DNA of 64,000 bases from positions 124,001 through 188,000 of the forward strand of contig NZ_FNRA01000011.1 of NCBI RefSeq assembly GCF_900107535.1, read 5' to 3'. Numbering within the stretch: position 1 is the stretch's first letter; every line of letters begins with the position of its first letter. Shown here piece after piece: positions 8,771 to 16,520 of the stretch. A program made the position numbers and the translations under genes. The notes beneath the pieces are model-generated. The model was given only the letters and a program-made list of their open reading frames with translations. It was not told where the DNA came from and searched no databases. Origin of the DNA: Pedobacter hartonius. GTDB taxonomy: Bacteria > Bacteroidota > Bacteroidia > Sphingobacteriales > Sphingobacteriaceae.

Positions 8771-9913
8771 TCAAATAATCTTTGTTATTTGATCTTTTGC
8801 GAGCTGTTCATAACATTTCATCAGCTGAAGTGCGAGTGGCTGTGTGTTGAACCGCTGTACATAGGCCAGGCCTTTTTCTCTCATATGGGCGGCGAGTTCC
8901 GGACTTTTTAAAACAGTATTAACTGCAATGGTCAGGGCTGAGGCATTGTCTGGATCAACATACAGGCTGTTAGGGCCTCCTGCTTCTTCCAGGCAGGATC
9001 CTGTGGCCGCTATTACCGGAACACCTCCATATAGGGCTTCGATAACAGGAATGCCAAAGCCTTCATAGAAGGACGGATAGACAAATACCGAAGCCAGCTG
9101 ATAGATTGCAGGAAGATCAGAAAAAGGGATGTCTTTCAGGAAGGTTACCCTTTCATTCAGGCCCAGACGTTCGATCTCAGCCATCACTTGTGTTGCATAG
9201 GCTTGTTTTTTTCCTACTACGATCAGTTTTACGTGCTGCGGTACGTTTACCAGGGCCCGTACAATCAGCAGCAGGTTCTTTCTGGGTTCAATAGTACCTA
9301 CATTGAGGATGTATTTTTCCGGCAGCCTGTATTTTTTACGGATAGTTTCTTTAAAATCTGCGGGGAGTAACTCTTTGAAAGAGTCGTCACAGGTCTGGTA
9401 AACCACTTCTATCTTTGCCGGGTCTGCCTGATAGAGCTCGATGATATCTCTTCTTGTCTGTTCACTGATGGCTATAATCAGATCTGCGTATTTACAGGCG
9501 TATTTGCTTTTGAAATTATAGATCGTACGGTCTATGTATTTATAATTCCGGGGCAGGCGAAGGAAAATAAGGTCGTGTATGGTCACCACTGTTTTTGGGC
9601 GTCCACTATGCATCCCGAATGGGATCTCGTTACTGAGGCCGTGATAAATGGCTATATCGTCTTTTTGCAACTGTGACCGGAGCCCTACGCTTCTCCACCA
9701 GAACCCGGGTTGTCCCCATTTGGGTAACCTCGGGTGTATATTTTCCTTTTCAAAAAGGGAACTGATCTGTTTTGCTGATTTAACTTTTGGTGTATAAACA
9801 AAGTATTGGTTTTGATGGAAGAATTCTGACAGCTGTAAGATCAGCGATCTGCTGTAATTTCCTAACCCGGTCAGGTTATTGGCAGCCCTTTTTCCATCAA
9901 AACCTATATTCAT
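8771..9913 (-). CDS. GT4-family glycosyltransferase
   Basis: 380 aa, GT-B fold glycosyltransferase of family 4. The N-terminal acceptor domain begins MNIGFDGKRAANNLTGLGNYSRS and contains VVTIHDLIFLRLP. The C-terminal nucleotide-sugar domain has YILNVGTIEPRKN and the E-x7-E signature in YEGFGIPVIEALYGGVPVIAA. No signal peptide or membrane span is visible, so it acts at the cytoplasmic side, probably on a surface polysaccharide; donor and acceptor are unknown. The start codon directly abuts the stop of dapD (TAA-ATG, no gap), which suggests co-translation even though the pathways are unrelated. Confidence 0.92.
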   Translation of the reverse strand: MNIGFDGKRAANNLTGLGNYSRSLILQLSEFFHQNQYFVYTPKVKSAKQISSLFEKENIHPRLPKWGQPGFWWRSVGLRSQLQKDDIAIYHGLSNEIPFGMHSGRPKTVVTIHDLIFLRLPRNYKYIDRTIYNFKSKYACKYADLIIAISEQTRRDIIELYQADPAKIEVVYQTCDDSFKELLPADFKETIRKKYRLPEKYILNVGTIEPRKNLLLIVRALVNVPQHVKLIVVGKKQAYATQVMAEIERLGLNERVTFLKDIPFSDLPAIYQLASVFVYPSFYEGFGIPVIEALYGGVPVIAATGSCLEEAGGPNSLYVDPDNASALTIAVNTVLKSPELAAHMREKGLAYVQRFNTQPLALQLMKCYEQLAKDQITKII

Positions 9914-10732
9914 TTAGACAGCTACATTATTTTCTCTTAATGCGTCATTAAGGGAAGTTTTTTTATCTGTAGACTCTTTACGTTTTCCGATGATCAGTGC
10001 GCATGGAACCTGATATTCTCCTGCAGGGAATTTTTTTGTATAACTTCCCGGGATCACTACTGATCTTGCAGGAACAATACTTTTATATTCTACAGGTGAG
10101 CTTCCGGTTACATCGATTATCTTTGTAGAAGCCGTAAGTACCACATTGGCACCCAGGACAGCTTCGCGTTCTACGCGTACACCTTCCACTACGATAGCTC
10201 TTGAACCAAGGAAACAGTTGTCTTCAATAATTACCGGTGCGGCCTGAATAGGTTCCAGTACTCCTCCGATACCTACGCCACCGCTCAGGTGTACATGTTT
10301 CCCGATCTGTGCGCAGGAGCCTACCGTTGCCCAGGTATCTACCATTGTACCTTCGTCAACATAAGCACCGATGTTCACATATGAAGGCATCATGATCACG
10401 CCTTTAGCCAGGTATGCACCGTAACGGGCACTTGCACCAGGAACTACGCGTACGCCAAGTTCCCTGTAGTTGGTTTTCAATTTCATTTTATCATGAAATA
10501 CAAAAGGGCCAACTGTAGTTTCTTTCATTTCTCTGATAGGAAAATAGAGGATAACTGCTTTTTTAATCCATTCGTTGATGCCCCATGAATTTAAAATCGG
10601 CTCGGCAACGCGGATCTCTCCTTTGTCCAGCTGCATTACTACAGTTTCGATTGCCTCACAATACTCATTATATTCTAATAAGGATCTGTCTTCCCAGACA
10701 GCCTCTATTAACTTTTTCAGTTCTTTAATCAT
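9914..10732 (-). CDS. dapD: 2,3,4,5-tetrahydropyridine-2,6-dicarboxylate N-succinyltransferase
   Basis: Transfers a succinyl group from succinyl-CoA to tetrahydrodipicolinate in the lysine and diaminopimelate pathway that feeds peptidoglycan. 272 aa, normal length. An N-terminal helical domain is followed by a left-handed beta-helix of hexapeptide repeats (residues about 105-215), with family blocks MPSYVNIGAYVDEGTMVDTW and SGGVGIGGVLEP, and ends with a short C-terminal tail. It heads a likely three-gene unit with the glycosyltransferase and YrdC genes. A divergent S4 gene lies 77 bp upstream, so the short gap must carry promoters for both. Confidence 0.97.
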   Translation of the reverse strand: MIKELKKLIEAVWEDRSLLEYNEYCEAIETVVMQLDKGEIRVAEPILNSWGINEWIKKAVILYFPIREMKETTVGPFVFHDKMKLKTNYRELGVRVVPGASARYGAYLAKGVIMMPSYVNIGAYVDEGTMVDTWATVGSCAQIGKHVHLSGGVGIGGVLEPIQAAPVIIEDNCFLGSRAIVVEGVRVEREAVLGANVVLTASTKIIDVTGSSPVEYKSIVPARSVVIPGSYTKKFPAGEYQVPCALIIGKRKESTDKKTSLNDALRENNVAV

Positions 10733-10773
10733 TGTAATTTTAATTTTTTCACAAAATAAATCAATTTTATCTA

Positions 10774-10802
10774 TTGACCGATCTTTTACTTATGTATTTT
10801 TG
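10774..10802 (+). promoter_or_regulatory. promoter of the S4-domain gene (TTG, 18 nt, TATTTTTG)
   Basis: A TTG (10774-10776) and an exact -7 box TATTTTTG (10795-10802) are spaced by 18 nt. The ATG at 10810 is only 7 nt past the box, so the mRNA leader would be nearly absent. Confidence 0.55.
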
Positions 10803-10809
10803 ATTTTTT

Positions 10810-11223
10810 ATGGCAGAGCAGGAAAAATTAAGGATAGATAAGTACTTGTGGGCAATAAGATTGTTTAAAACAAGAACTTTAGCAACAGAAGCATGTAAAG
10901 CCGGGCGTGTTAAAATGAACGGGCAGAATGTCAAAGCTTCGGTAGTTGTAAAACCGGGGGATGTTTATCAGGTTTCAAAAGGAATAGAAAAGAAAGTAAT
11001 TGAAGTGGTGGAGCTGTTATACACACGGGTGGAATCAAAGATTGCCCTGACGAAGTATAAGGATATCACGCCACTGGAAGAAACGCAGGGATATAAATCC
11101 ATGTTCCATGCACCTGTACTGAAAAGGGACAGGGGGGCAGGGCGTCCTACCAAACATGACAGGAGGAAAATTGATGACCTTACAGATAACCTGTTTGAAG
11201 ATGACAAAAAGGACAATCCTTAA
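10810..11223 (+). CDS. S4 domain RNA-binding protein (Hsp15-like)
   Basis: 137 aa. An N-terminal S4 RNA-binding domain covers residues about 6-65: LRIDKYLWAIRLFKTRTLA, then GRVKMNGQNVKASVVVKPGD. A basic, low-complexity C-terminal tail follows (RDRGAGRPTKHDRRK). This is the layout of Hsp15 (HslR), which in E. coli binds stalled free 50S subunits carrying nascent chains. Whether the Bacteroidota protein does the same is inference. Its predicted promoter lies almost on top of the ATG. It is convergent with the OmpH-like lipoprotein gene, with a bidirectional terminator between them. Confidence 0.88.
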   Translation: MAEQEKLRIDKYLWAIRLFKTRTLATEACKAGRVKMNGQNVKASVVVKPGDVYQVSKGIEKKVIEVVELLYTRVESKIALTKYKDITPLEETQGYKSMFHAPVLKRDRGAGRPTKHDRRKIDDLTDNLFEDDKKDNP

Positions 11224-11290
11224 TGCTTGTTGAGCTTCATCGCGTAACAGCTGATTTTACAGGGAGCCTGCGCTGAAAATAAAGGCGCAA

Positions 11291-11322
11291 AAAAGATGCC
11301 CCGAAATACGGAGCATCTTTTT
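11291..11322. terminator. bidirectional terminator
   Basis: Stem AAAAGATGCCCCG with CGGAGCATCTTT (one mismatch) around a short loop, flanked by an A-tract and a T-tract. It separates the S4 gene (+) from the convergent lipoprotein gene (-) and can serve both. Confidence 0.8.
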
Positions 11323-11336
11323 GTGATGTGTTCAAC

Positions 11337-11942
11337 CTATTTTTTATCCGATTTATAACCTTCGTTTAAACCAATGATTACTTCGCTGGTTACATCCAGG
11401 GAAGCATCAGCAAATAAAATAGCGCTGTTACCTTTTTGATAGGTCAGCACCATTTTATACCCTTTGTCTTTTGCATAAACCTTAAGGTAATCGGCGATCT
11501 TATTGTATAATTTCTCCTGCTCGGTTGCCTGTTCGTTTTGCAATGCAGCACCTGCATTTTGCTGATAAGATTGCAATTCCTGTTGTTTACGGGCAAGTCT
11601 TTGCTCTGTTGTAGCTCTCTGGTCAGCAGGTAAAGTGTTCTGTGTTTGCTGATACTCGGCTACTTCACGCTGGAAAGCCTGTTGTTTTGCACCAAGATCT
11701 GTTTGGGCAGCTTTTGATTTTGCATCTAATTTTACTTTCAGGTCTTTGAAGTACTCATATTTTGTCAGTAAAGAATCAGAATTTACATAAACAATCGGCT
11801 CGCCGCTTTTTACGGCAGGAGAATCTGTTTTTGCAGCAGTTGTTGAACCTGCTTTTTCGTCTTTATTCTGGCATGAAGCCATTACGGAAACTAATGCTAC
11901 GGCTGTAGCCAGTGTGCTTAGTTTGAAGGATGTTCTGTTCAT
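11337..11942 (-). CDS. OmpH/Skp-like lipoprotein
   Basis: 201 aa. The N-terminus is a lipoprotein signal peptide with lipobox VMASC (Cys about residue 24), so the protein should be lipid-anchored in the envelope. A charged and Ala/Thr-rich linker is followed by the OmpH/Skp pattern: a beta strand with YVNSDSLLTKYEYFKDL, a long Q/A/K-rich coiled coil (about 70-145), then a C-terminal strand region MVLTYQKGNSAILFADASLDVT. Skp-type proteins chaperone outer-membrane proteins. This copy stands apart from the two soluble Skp-like proteins next to bamA and, unlike them, carries a lipobox. A specialised role is plausible but not shown. Confidence 0.88.
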   Translation of the reverse strand: MNRTSFKLSTLATAVALVSVMASCQNKDEKAGSTTAAKTDSPAVKSGEPIVYVNSDSLLTKYEYFKDLKVKLDAKSKAAQTDLGAKQQAFQREVAEYQQTQNTLPADQRATTEQRLARKQQELQSYQQNAGAALQNEQATEQEKLYNKIADYLKVYAKDKGYKMVLTYQKGNSAILFADASLDVTSEVIIGLNEGYKSDKK

Positions 11943-12021
11943 CTATGATTTTTTTGTGGTTTTCGCCGGTTTTTCATGCAGACAGCTTTTGTCTGGCGCC
12001 CAATAAAGGGATAAATTTCAG

Positions 12022-12029
12022 CAAATATA
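12022..12029 (-). promoter_or_regulatory. -7 box (TATATTTG on the minus strand) of the OmpH-like lipoprotein gene
   Basis: Exact TAnnTTTG match on the minus strand about 80 bp upstream of the start. No clear -33 TTG, so moderate weight only. Confidence 0.4.
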
Positions 12030-12109
12030 AAATTTCAAATTTAGTATCCTAAATAACTCGTTTTTTTTACCCCCTTAATGTATGGATTCCTTTAAATAGT
12101 TATCCACAA

Positions 12110-12143
12110 TTTGCCTTTAATTGCCCACAAATGGTTATTTTTG
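12110..12143 (+). promoter_or_regulatory. gyrB promoter (TTTG, 22 nt, TATTTTTG)
   Basis: A TTTG (12110-12113) and an exact -7 box TATTTTTG (12136-12143) are spaced by 22 nt. The box overlaps the upstream in-frame ATG at 12131, so that ATG cannot be the start if this promoter is used; the real start is the ATG at 12167. Confidence 0.6.
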
Positions 12144-12166
12144 AATCTTATTTTTTATTAACATAT

Positions 12167-14125
12167 ATGAGCGAAGAAAAAGATTCAAAGTCAAATTATT
12201 CGGCAGATAATATACAGGTATTAGAAGGTTTAGAAGCGGTGCGCAAGCGCCCTTCAATGTATATAGGGGATACGGGTGTTAAGGGATTACACCATTTGGT
12301 TTATGAAGTTGTAGATAACTCTATCGATGAGGCTTTGGCCGGACACGCAGATACAATTACTGTAAATATTCTTAAAGACAATTCTATAAGGGTTGAAGAT
12401 AACGGACGCGGTATTCCTACGGGGATTATGCAGAAAGAACAGAAATCAGCCCTGGAGATCGTAATGACGGTCTTACACGCAGGTGGTAAATTTGATAAAG
12501 ACACTTATAAAGTTTCCGGTGGTTTGCACGGTGTTGGGGTAAGTTGCGTAAATGCACTTTCTACACACCTGAAAGCTGAAGTTCACCGTGAAGGAAAGAT
12601 CTGGGAGCAGGAATATGAAATGGGTAAACCTCAGTACGATGTAAAAGTTGTAGGGGAAACTGAAAAAAGGGGTACGGTAATTACCTTTACTCCGGATCCT
12701 ACAATCTTTACCCAGACTACTGAATATCGTTATGATACTTTAGCTTCCCGTTTAAGGGAATTATCCTTTTTAAATAAAGGCATCAGCTTAACACTGACTG
12801 ATGAGCGCGAAGTAGATGATGATGGAAAATTCCTTTCTGAACTTTTCCTTTCTGAAGGCGGGTTAAAAGAATTTGTTCAGTTCCTGGACGGAGGCCGCCC
12901 TTCACTGATCGCTGAGCCAATCTATGTGGAAGGAATAAAAAATGGTATCCCTGTGGAGCTTGCGCTTCAGTACAATGACAGCTACGCAGAGAACGTGCAC
13001 TCTTATGTAAACAATATCAATACACATGAAGGCGGTACGCATATTGCCGGTTTCAGAAGGGGTTTGACCCGTACTTTGAAAGCTTATGCCGATAAGTCCG
13101 GTCTATTGAAAAATGTGAAGTTTGAGATCACCGGTGATGATTTTCGTGAAGGACTGACCGCTGTAATTTCTGTAAAAGTACAGGAACCTCAGTTTGAGGG
13201 ACAAACGAAAACAAAACTGGGTAACTCTGAGGTGATGGGCGCCGTGGATATTGCGGTTGGTGAAGCTTTGGGTATCTATCTGGAAGAATATCCGAGAGAA
13301 GCCAAAATGATCGTCAACAAAGTGATCCTGGCGGCTACAGCACGTGCTGCAGCACGTAAGGCACGTGAGATGGTTCAGCGTAAGAGTGTCATGGGCGGCT
13401 CCGGTTTACCGGGCAAGCTGGCCGATTGCTCTGACAGTGATCCGGAAAAATGCGAGTTATATCTGGTGGAGGGAGATTCCGCGGGTGGAACAGCAAAACA
13501 GGGTCGTGACCGTAATTTCCAGGCTATTCTTCCGCTAAAGGGTAAGATCCTGAATGTAGAAAAAGCAATGGAACATAAGATCTATGAGAATGACGAGATC
13601 AAAAATATGTTTACTGCGCTTGGGGTGAGTATAGGTACACCGGAAGATGATAAGGCATTAAATATCACTAAACTTCGTTACCACAAGATTGTGATCATGA
13701 CGGATGCGGATATTGACGGTTCACACATTACCACGCTGATACTGACCTTCTTCTTCAGGTATATGAAGGCATTAATCGAAGCTGGTTATGTTTATATTGC
13801 AGCACCGCCGCTATACCTTGTGAAAAAAGGTAAAGAGCAGGAATATTGCTGGAATGATCAGCAGCGCGATGTAGCTGTACAAAGATTGAAAGGCCAGGGT
13901 AAAGAAGAAAGCGTACATATCCAGCGTTATAAAGGTTTGGGTGAGATGAATGCTGAACAGCTTTGGGACACTACATTAAATCCGGCTAACCGTACTTTAA
14001 TGCAGGCTACGATTGAAAACGCTGCGGAGTGTGACCATACATTCTCTATGTTAATGGGAGATGAGGTAGCACCGAGGAGAGAGTTCATCGAGAGAAATGC
14101 GAAATATGCCAAGATTGACGCATAA
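12167..14125 (+). CDS. gyrB: DNA gyrase subunit B
   Basis: ATPase subunit of gyrase, which drives negative supercoiling. From the ATG at 12167 it is 652 aa, a normal length for this phylum. The GHKL ATPase domain shows VYEVVDNSIDEALAG, DNGRGIP and the GGLHGVG loop. The TOPRIM domain shows LVEGDSAGG and MTDADIDGSH, and the C-terminal RYKGLGEMN block is intact. An in-frame ATG at 12131 would add 12 residues unlike the family, and it lies inside the predicted promoter. A strong terminator follows at 14141-14177. It could in principle be ParE, but the length and the QRYKGLGEM-type end favour GyrB. Confidence 0.97.
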   Translation: MSEEKDSKSNYSADNIQVLEGLEAVRKRPSMYIGDTGVKGLHHLVYEVVDNSIDEALAGHADTITVNILKDNSIRVEDNGRGIPTGIMQKEQKSALEIVMTVLHAGGKFDKDTYKVSGGLHGVGVSCVNALSTHLKAEVHREGKIWEQEYEMGKPQYDVKVVGETEKRGTVITFTPDPTIFTQTTEYRYDTLASRLRELSFLNKGISLTLTDEREVDDDGKFLSELFLSEGGLKEFVQFLDGGRPSLIAEPIYVEGIKNGIPVELALQYNDSYAENVHSYVNNINTHEGGTHIAGFRRGLTRTLKAYADKSGLLKNVKFEITGDDFREGLTAVISVKVQEPQFEGQTKTKLGNSEVMGAVDIAVGEALGIYLEEYPREAKMIVNKVILAATARAAARKAREMVQRKSVMGGSGLPGKLADCSDSDPEKCELYLVEGDSAGGTAKQGRDRNFQAILPLKGKILNVEKAMEHKIYENDEIKNMFTALGVSIGTPEDDKALNITKLRYHKIVIMTDADIDGSHITTLILTFFFRYMKALIEAGYVYIAAPPLYLVKKGKEQEYCWNDQQRDVAVQRLKGQGKEESVHIQRYKGLGEMNAEQLWDTTLNPANRTLMQATIENAAECDHTFSMLMGDEVAPRREFIERNAKYAKIDA

Positions 14126-14140
14126 TATCCATTATCATAT

Positions 14141-14177
14141 AAAAAAACAGGCCTCTAACCGGGGCCTGTTTTTTTTT
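14141..14177 (+). terminator. gyrB terminator
   Basis: Stem AACAGGCC with GGCCTGTT around a 9-nt loop, preceded by an A-tract and followed by nine or more T residues, just after the gyrB stop. Confidence 0.88.
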
Positions 14178-14267
14178 GAAATATCATCAGGTTTCAATTG
14201 CTAATCAGACTTACGGGGTCAGACGAATGGGATGTGGTGAATGAAATTTATAAATGGCCTTCACAGG

Positions 14268-14699
14268 CTAGCTTTTTTTTGGGGAAAAGAAAATCTTCAG
14301 TTTTTTGTAATTGATCTTCGCATGGTAACTGTAAAAGATATCACTTCCTATAATTGCGGTCACCCTGGGGTGGCCGAGCAGGGCATAGGCATCATTCACC
14401 GTTTCAAGATCCAGCGCCACTGCCGGATAATTTTTTATCGTTAGTTTCCCGATTTTAAGTTTCGGAAGAACGGCTTGTATGGTAGCGGATGTGGTGAACA
14501 GGGTGGTCGCATTGGAGTCCTCAGCTGTTGTGAACGCTTTGCTGTTATCTTCGATAAAACGTTTGTCGAAAACCGACCTTGAAGCACCTGTATCTACTAC
14601 TGCCAGGTATTTACTGCCAAAAGCTGTGATTTCCACCAGCAGGTGGAAACCGTCATCATTGAGGTTAATTAACTTGAGGGGGACTGCAATAGTGCGCAT
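14268..14699 (-). CDS. retropepsin-like aspartic protease family protein
   Basis: 143 aa, the size of a single retropepsin lobe, which would need to dimerise to be active. The catalytic-type motif VVDTGASRS lies near residue 35. The second hydrophobic-glycine element expected for the fold is near residue 115 (TAIIGSDIF). No signal peptide is seen, so it is probably cytoplasmic. The ATG overlaps the mdh stop by one base (TAATG), implying coupled translation after malate dehydrogenase. The substrate is unknown. The catalytic D-T-G triad is intact, so proteolytic activity is plausible. Confidence 0.82.
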   Translation of the reverse strand: MRTIAVPLKLINLNDDGFHLLVEITAFGSKYLAVVDTGASRSVFDKRFIEDNSKAFTTAEDSNATTLFTTSATIQAVLPKLKIGKLTIKNYPAVALDLETVNDAYALLGHPRVTAIIGSDIFYSYHAKINYKKLKIFFSPKKS

Positions 14700-15637
14700 T
14701 AAATCAGTTTCATTTCTTTAAGTACATTGTTCATGCTTCTTACTGCATCGGCACTTTTATTAAAAGTCTGCTGTTCTTCTTCGGTCAGGTTATAATCTAT
14801 CACCTTTTCCCAGCCTGTGCGGCCTACGATCACCGGCACACCCAAACAGATGTCTTCCTGATGGTATTCACCTTCCAGAGATACACTGCAGGTAAACAGC
14901 TTCTTCTCATCACGTACAATACTTTCTACCAGTGCACAAACTGCTGCGCCCGGGGCATACCATGCTGAAGTGCCAAGCAGTCCCGTCAGAGTGGCTCCGC
15001 CTATCATCGTATCTGCGGCAACTTTGGCCAGTACCTCTTCGCTTAACAGGTCTGTCACGTTTAAGCTTTGATAGGTAGCGTAACGGGTTAGCGGGATCAT
15101 GGTGGTATCGCCGTGTCCGCCGATGACAAAACCCTGCAGATCATTTGAATTGCAGTTCATGGCAACACTCAGGTAGTATTTAAACCTGGCACTGTCCAGT
15201 GTGCCTCCCATGCCGATGATCCTGTTTTTAGGCAGACCGAGGGATTTGAGCGAAAGGTACGTCATCGTATCCATCGGGTTGCTCACAATAATGAGGATGG
15301 CATCGGGAGAGAATTTAAGGATATTCTCGGCTACGCTTTTTACAATTCCTGCGTTGATGCCAATCAGTTCCTCGCGGGTCATTCCCGGTTTGCGCGGAAG
15401 ACCAGAAGTGATGACCGCCACCGCAGAACCCGCAGTCTTGCTATAATCATTAGTTACACCTTTTATCTTGGTGTTGAAACCCAATAGTGCAGATGTTTGC
15501 ATCATGTCAATTGCCTTGCCTTCGGCAAAGCCTTCTTTGATATCCAGGAGAATCAGTTCTTCAGCCAGTTCTTTTCTTGCAATATTATCTGCGCAGGTAG
15601 CACCTACTGCTCCAGCACCAACAACCGTTATTTTCAT
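14699..15637 (-). CDS. mdh: malate dehydrogenase
   Basis: NAD-dependent malate/oxaloacetate interconversion in the TCA cycle. 312 aa, of the LDH-like malate dehydrogenase type. The Rossmann motif GAGAVGA is at residues 7-13. The mobile substrate loop has GLPRKPGMTREEL, whose arginines bind the dicarboxylate. The catalytic block GGHGDTTMIP is present, with MGGTLDSARFKYYLS before it. The loop sequence favours malate over lactate. Translation appears coupled to the downstream retropepsin-like gene. The 266-bp upstream gap shows no clear minus-strand promoter box. Confidence 0.96.
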   Translation of the reverse strand: MKITVVGAGAVGATCADNIARKELAEELILLDIKEGFAEGKAIDMMQTSALLGFNTKIKGVTNDYSKTAGSAVAVITSGLPRKPGMTREELIGINAGIVKSVAENILKFSPDAILIIVSNPMDTMTYLSLKSLGLPKNRIIGMGGTLDSARFKYYLSVAMNCNSNDLQGFVIGGHGDTTMIPLTRYATYQSLNVTDLLSEEVLAKVAADTMIGGATLTGLLGTSAWYAPGAAVCALVESIVRDEKKLFTCSVSLEGEYHQEDICLGVPVIVGRTGWEKVIDYNLTEEEQQTFNKSADAVRSMNNVLKEMKLI

Positions 15638-15840
15638 AGGACTATTTTTTTTATAGGTTATGAAGCTATTATGATCTTGTATATTTTTAAATGTATGATC
15701 ATGATGGTTTCATAGTCTGTGTTTTAGTGACCGGCCGGCTTATCTGTGATTTTGCCACAGGAATTAAGCGCTGGTCTTCTGCACCAAGTTATGAATTTTA
15801 AGGCGGCTTTAAAAAATGCTTTTTAAAACTTTATCTTCTA

Positions 15841-15872
15841 TTGGGGGTTTTATGAGAAAGAATTTACATTTG
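15841..15872 (+). promoter_or_regulatory. promoter of the lipocalin gene (TTG, 21 nt, TACATTTG)
   Basis: TTG at 15841-15843 and an exact -7 box TACATTTG at 15865-15872, separated by 21 nt. This is one of the cleanest Bacteroidota-type promoters in the window, with a leader of roughly 25 nt before the ATG at 15904. Confidence 0.65.
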
Positions 15873-15903
15873 CTTAATGTCAAATCAATAAGAACGCAGC
15901 AAA

Positions 15904-16386
15904 ATGGATAACACACCTGTTGAAAAAGTTGATATAATGTCTTATGCAGGGAAATGGTACTCGCTATATTCCATACCAACTTTTATGGACAAAAAATGGC
16001 GTGAAACCACTGAAACATATGTGATACATCCGGATGGGTACTATGCTGTTTTCACCACCTATAAAGCCGCAGTGGAAGATCAGCCCAGGTACCTCCGTTC
16101 CAAGCTTTTTGTGGTAAGGGGTACCAATAATGCAGAGATGAAAGCACAGTTTGTGTGGCCGGTAAAAGTAGATTACTGGATCATTGAGCTTGCTGAAGAT
16201 TATTCCTATGTGGTGGTCGGACACCCTAAACATAAATTCCTTTTTATCATGTCCCGTAAGCCGGAAATACCTGAAGAACTCCTCGAAGAGATCATTCAGC
16301 GCTGCCATGAAAAAGGCTATGATACTTCTAAACTGGCCTCCCAGGGGCATAAAGCAATGGTTCAGAAGGGACACACTCATACTTAG
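15904..16386 (+). CDS. lipocalin family protein
   Basis: 160 aa. The lipocalin G-x-W signature is at the start of the barrel (YAGKWYSLYSIPTFMDKKW), and the second conserved region resembles bacterial Blc (VVVGHPKHKFLFIMSRKPEIP), ending in the helical VxxxLxxxGYD-type tail. Lipocalins bind small hydrophobic ligands. Unlike E. coli Blc there is no signal peptide or lipobox at the annotated start, so the protein appears cytoplasmic. I see no upstream in-frame start that would add one. It is a single gene with its own promoter, between mdh (divergent) and dnaE. Confidence 0.88.
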   Translation: MDNTPVEKVDIMSYAGKWYSLYSIPTFMDKKWRETTETYVIHPDGYYAVFTTYKAAVEDQPRYLRSKLFVVRGTNNAEMKAQFVWPVKVDYWIIELAEDYSYVVVGHPKHKFLFIMSRKPEIPEELLEEIIQRCHEKGYDTSKLASQGHKAMVQKGHTHT

Positions 16387-16469
16387 GCGATTGCCTTTAA
16401 TAGGTATTCCGGCGGTTTCTGGTATTCGAAATTTATCAAATCATATATACGAATAGGATCTAAAAAGCG

Positions 16470-16477
16470 TAATTTTG
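16470..16477 (+). promoter_or_regulatory. -7 box (TAATTTTG) upstream of dnaE
   Basis: Exact TAnnTTTG match 43 nt before the dnaE ATG. No good TTG at the expected -33 distance. Confidence 0.45.
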
Positions 16478-16520
16478 TATATCACTTTGTTTAAACCAAA
16501 GAGATTCTAATTGCCCGTCT

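Noticed and set aside
12131..12166. Upstream ATG for gyrB
   Set aside because: It lies within the predicted promoter and adds residues not seen in GyrB.
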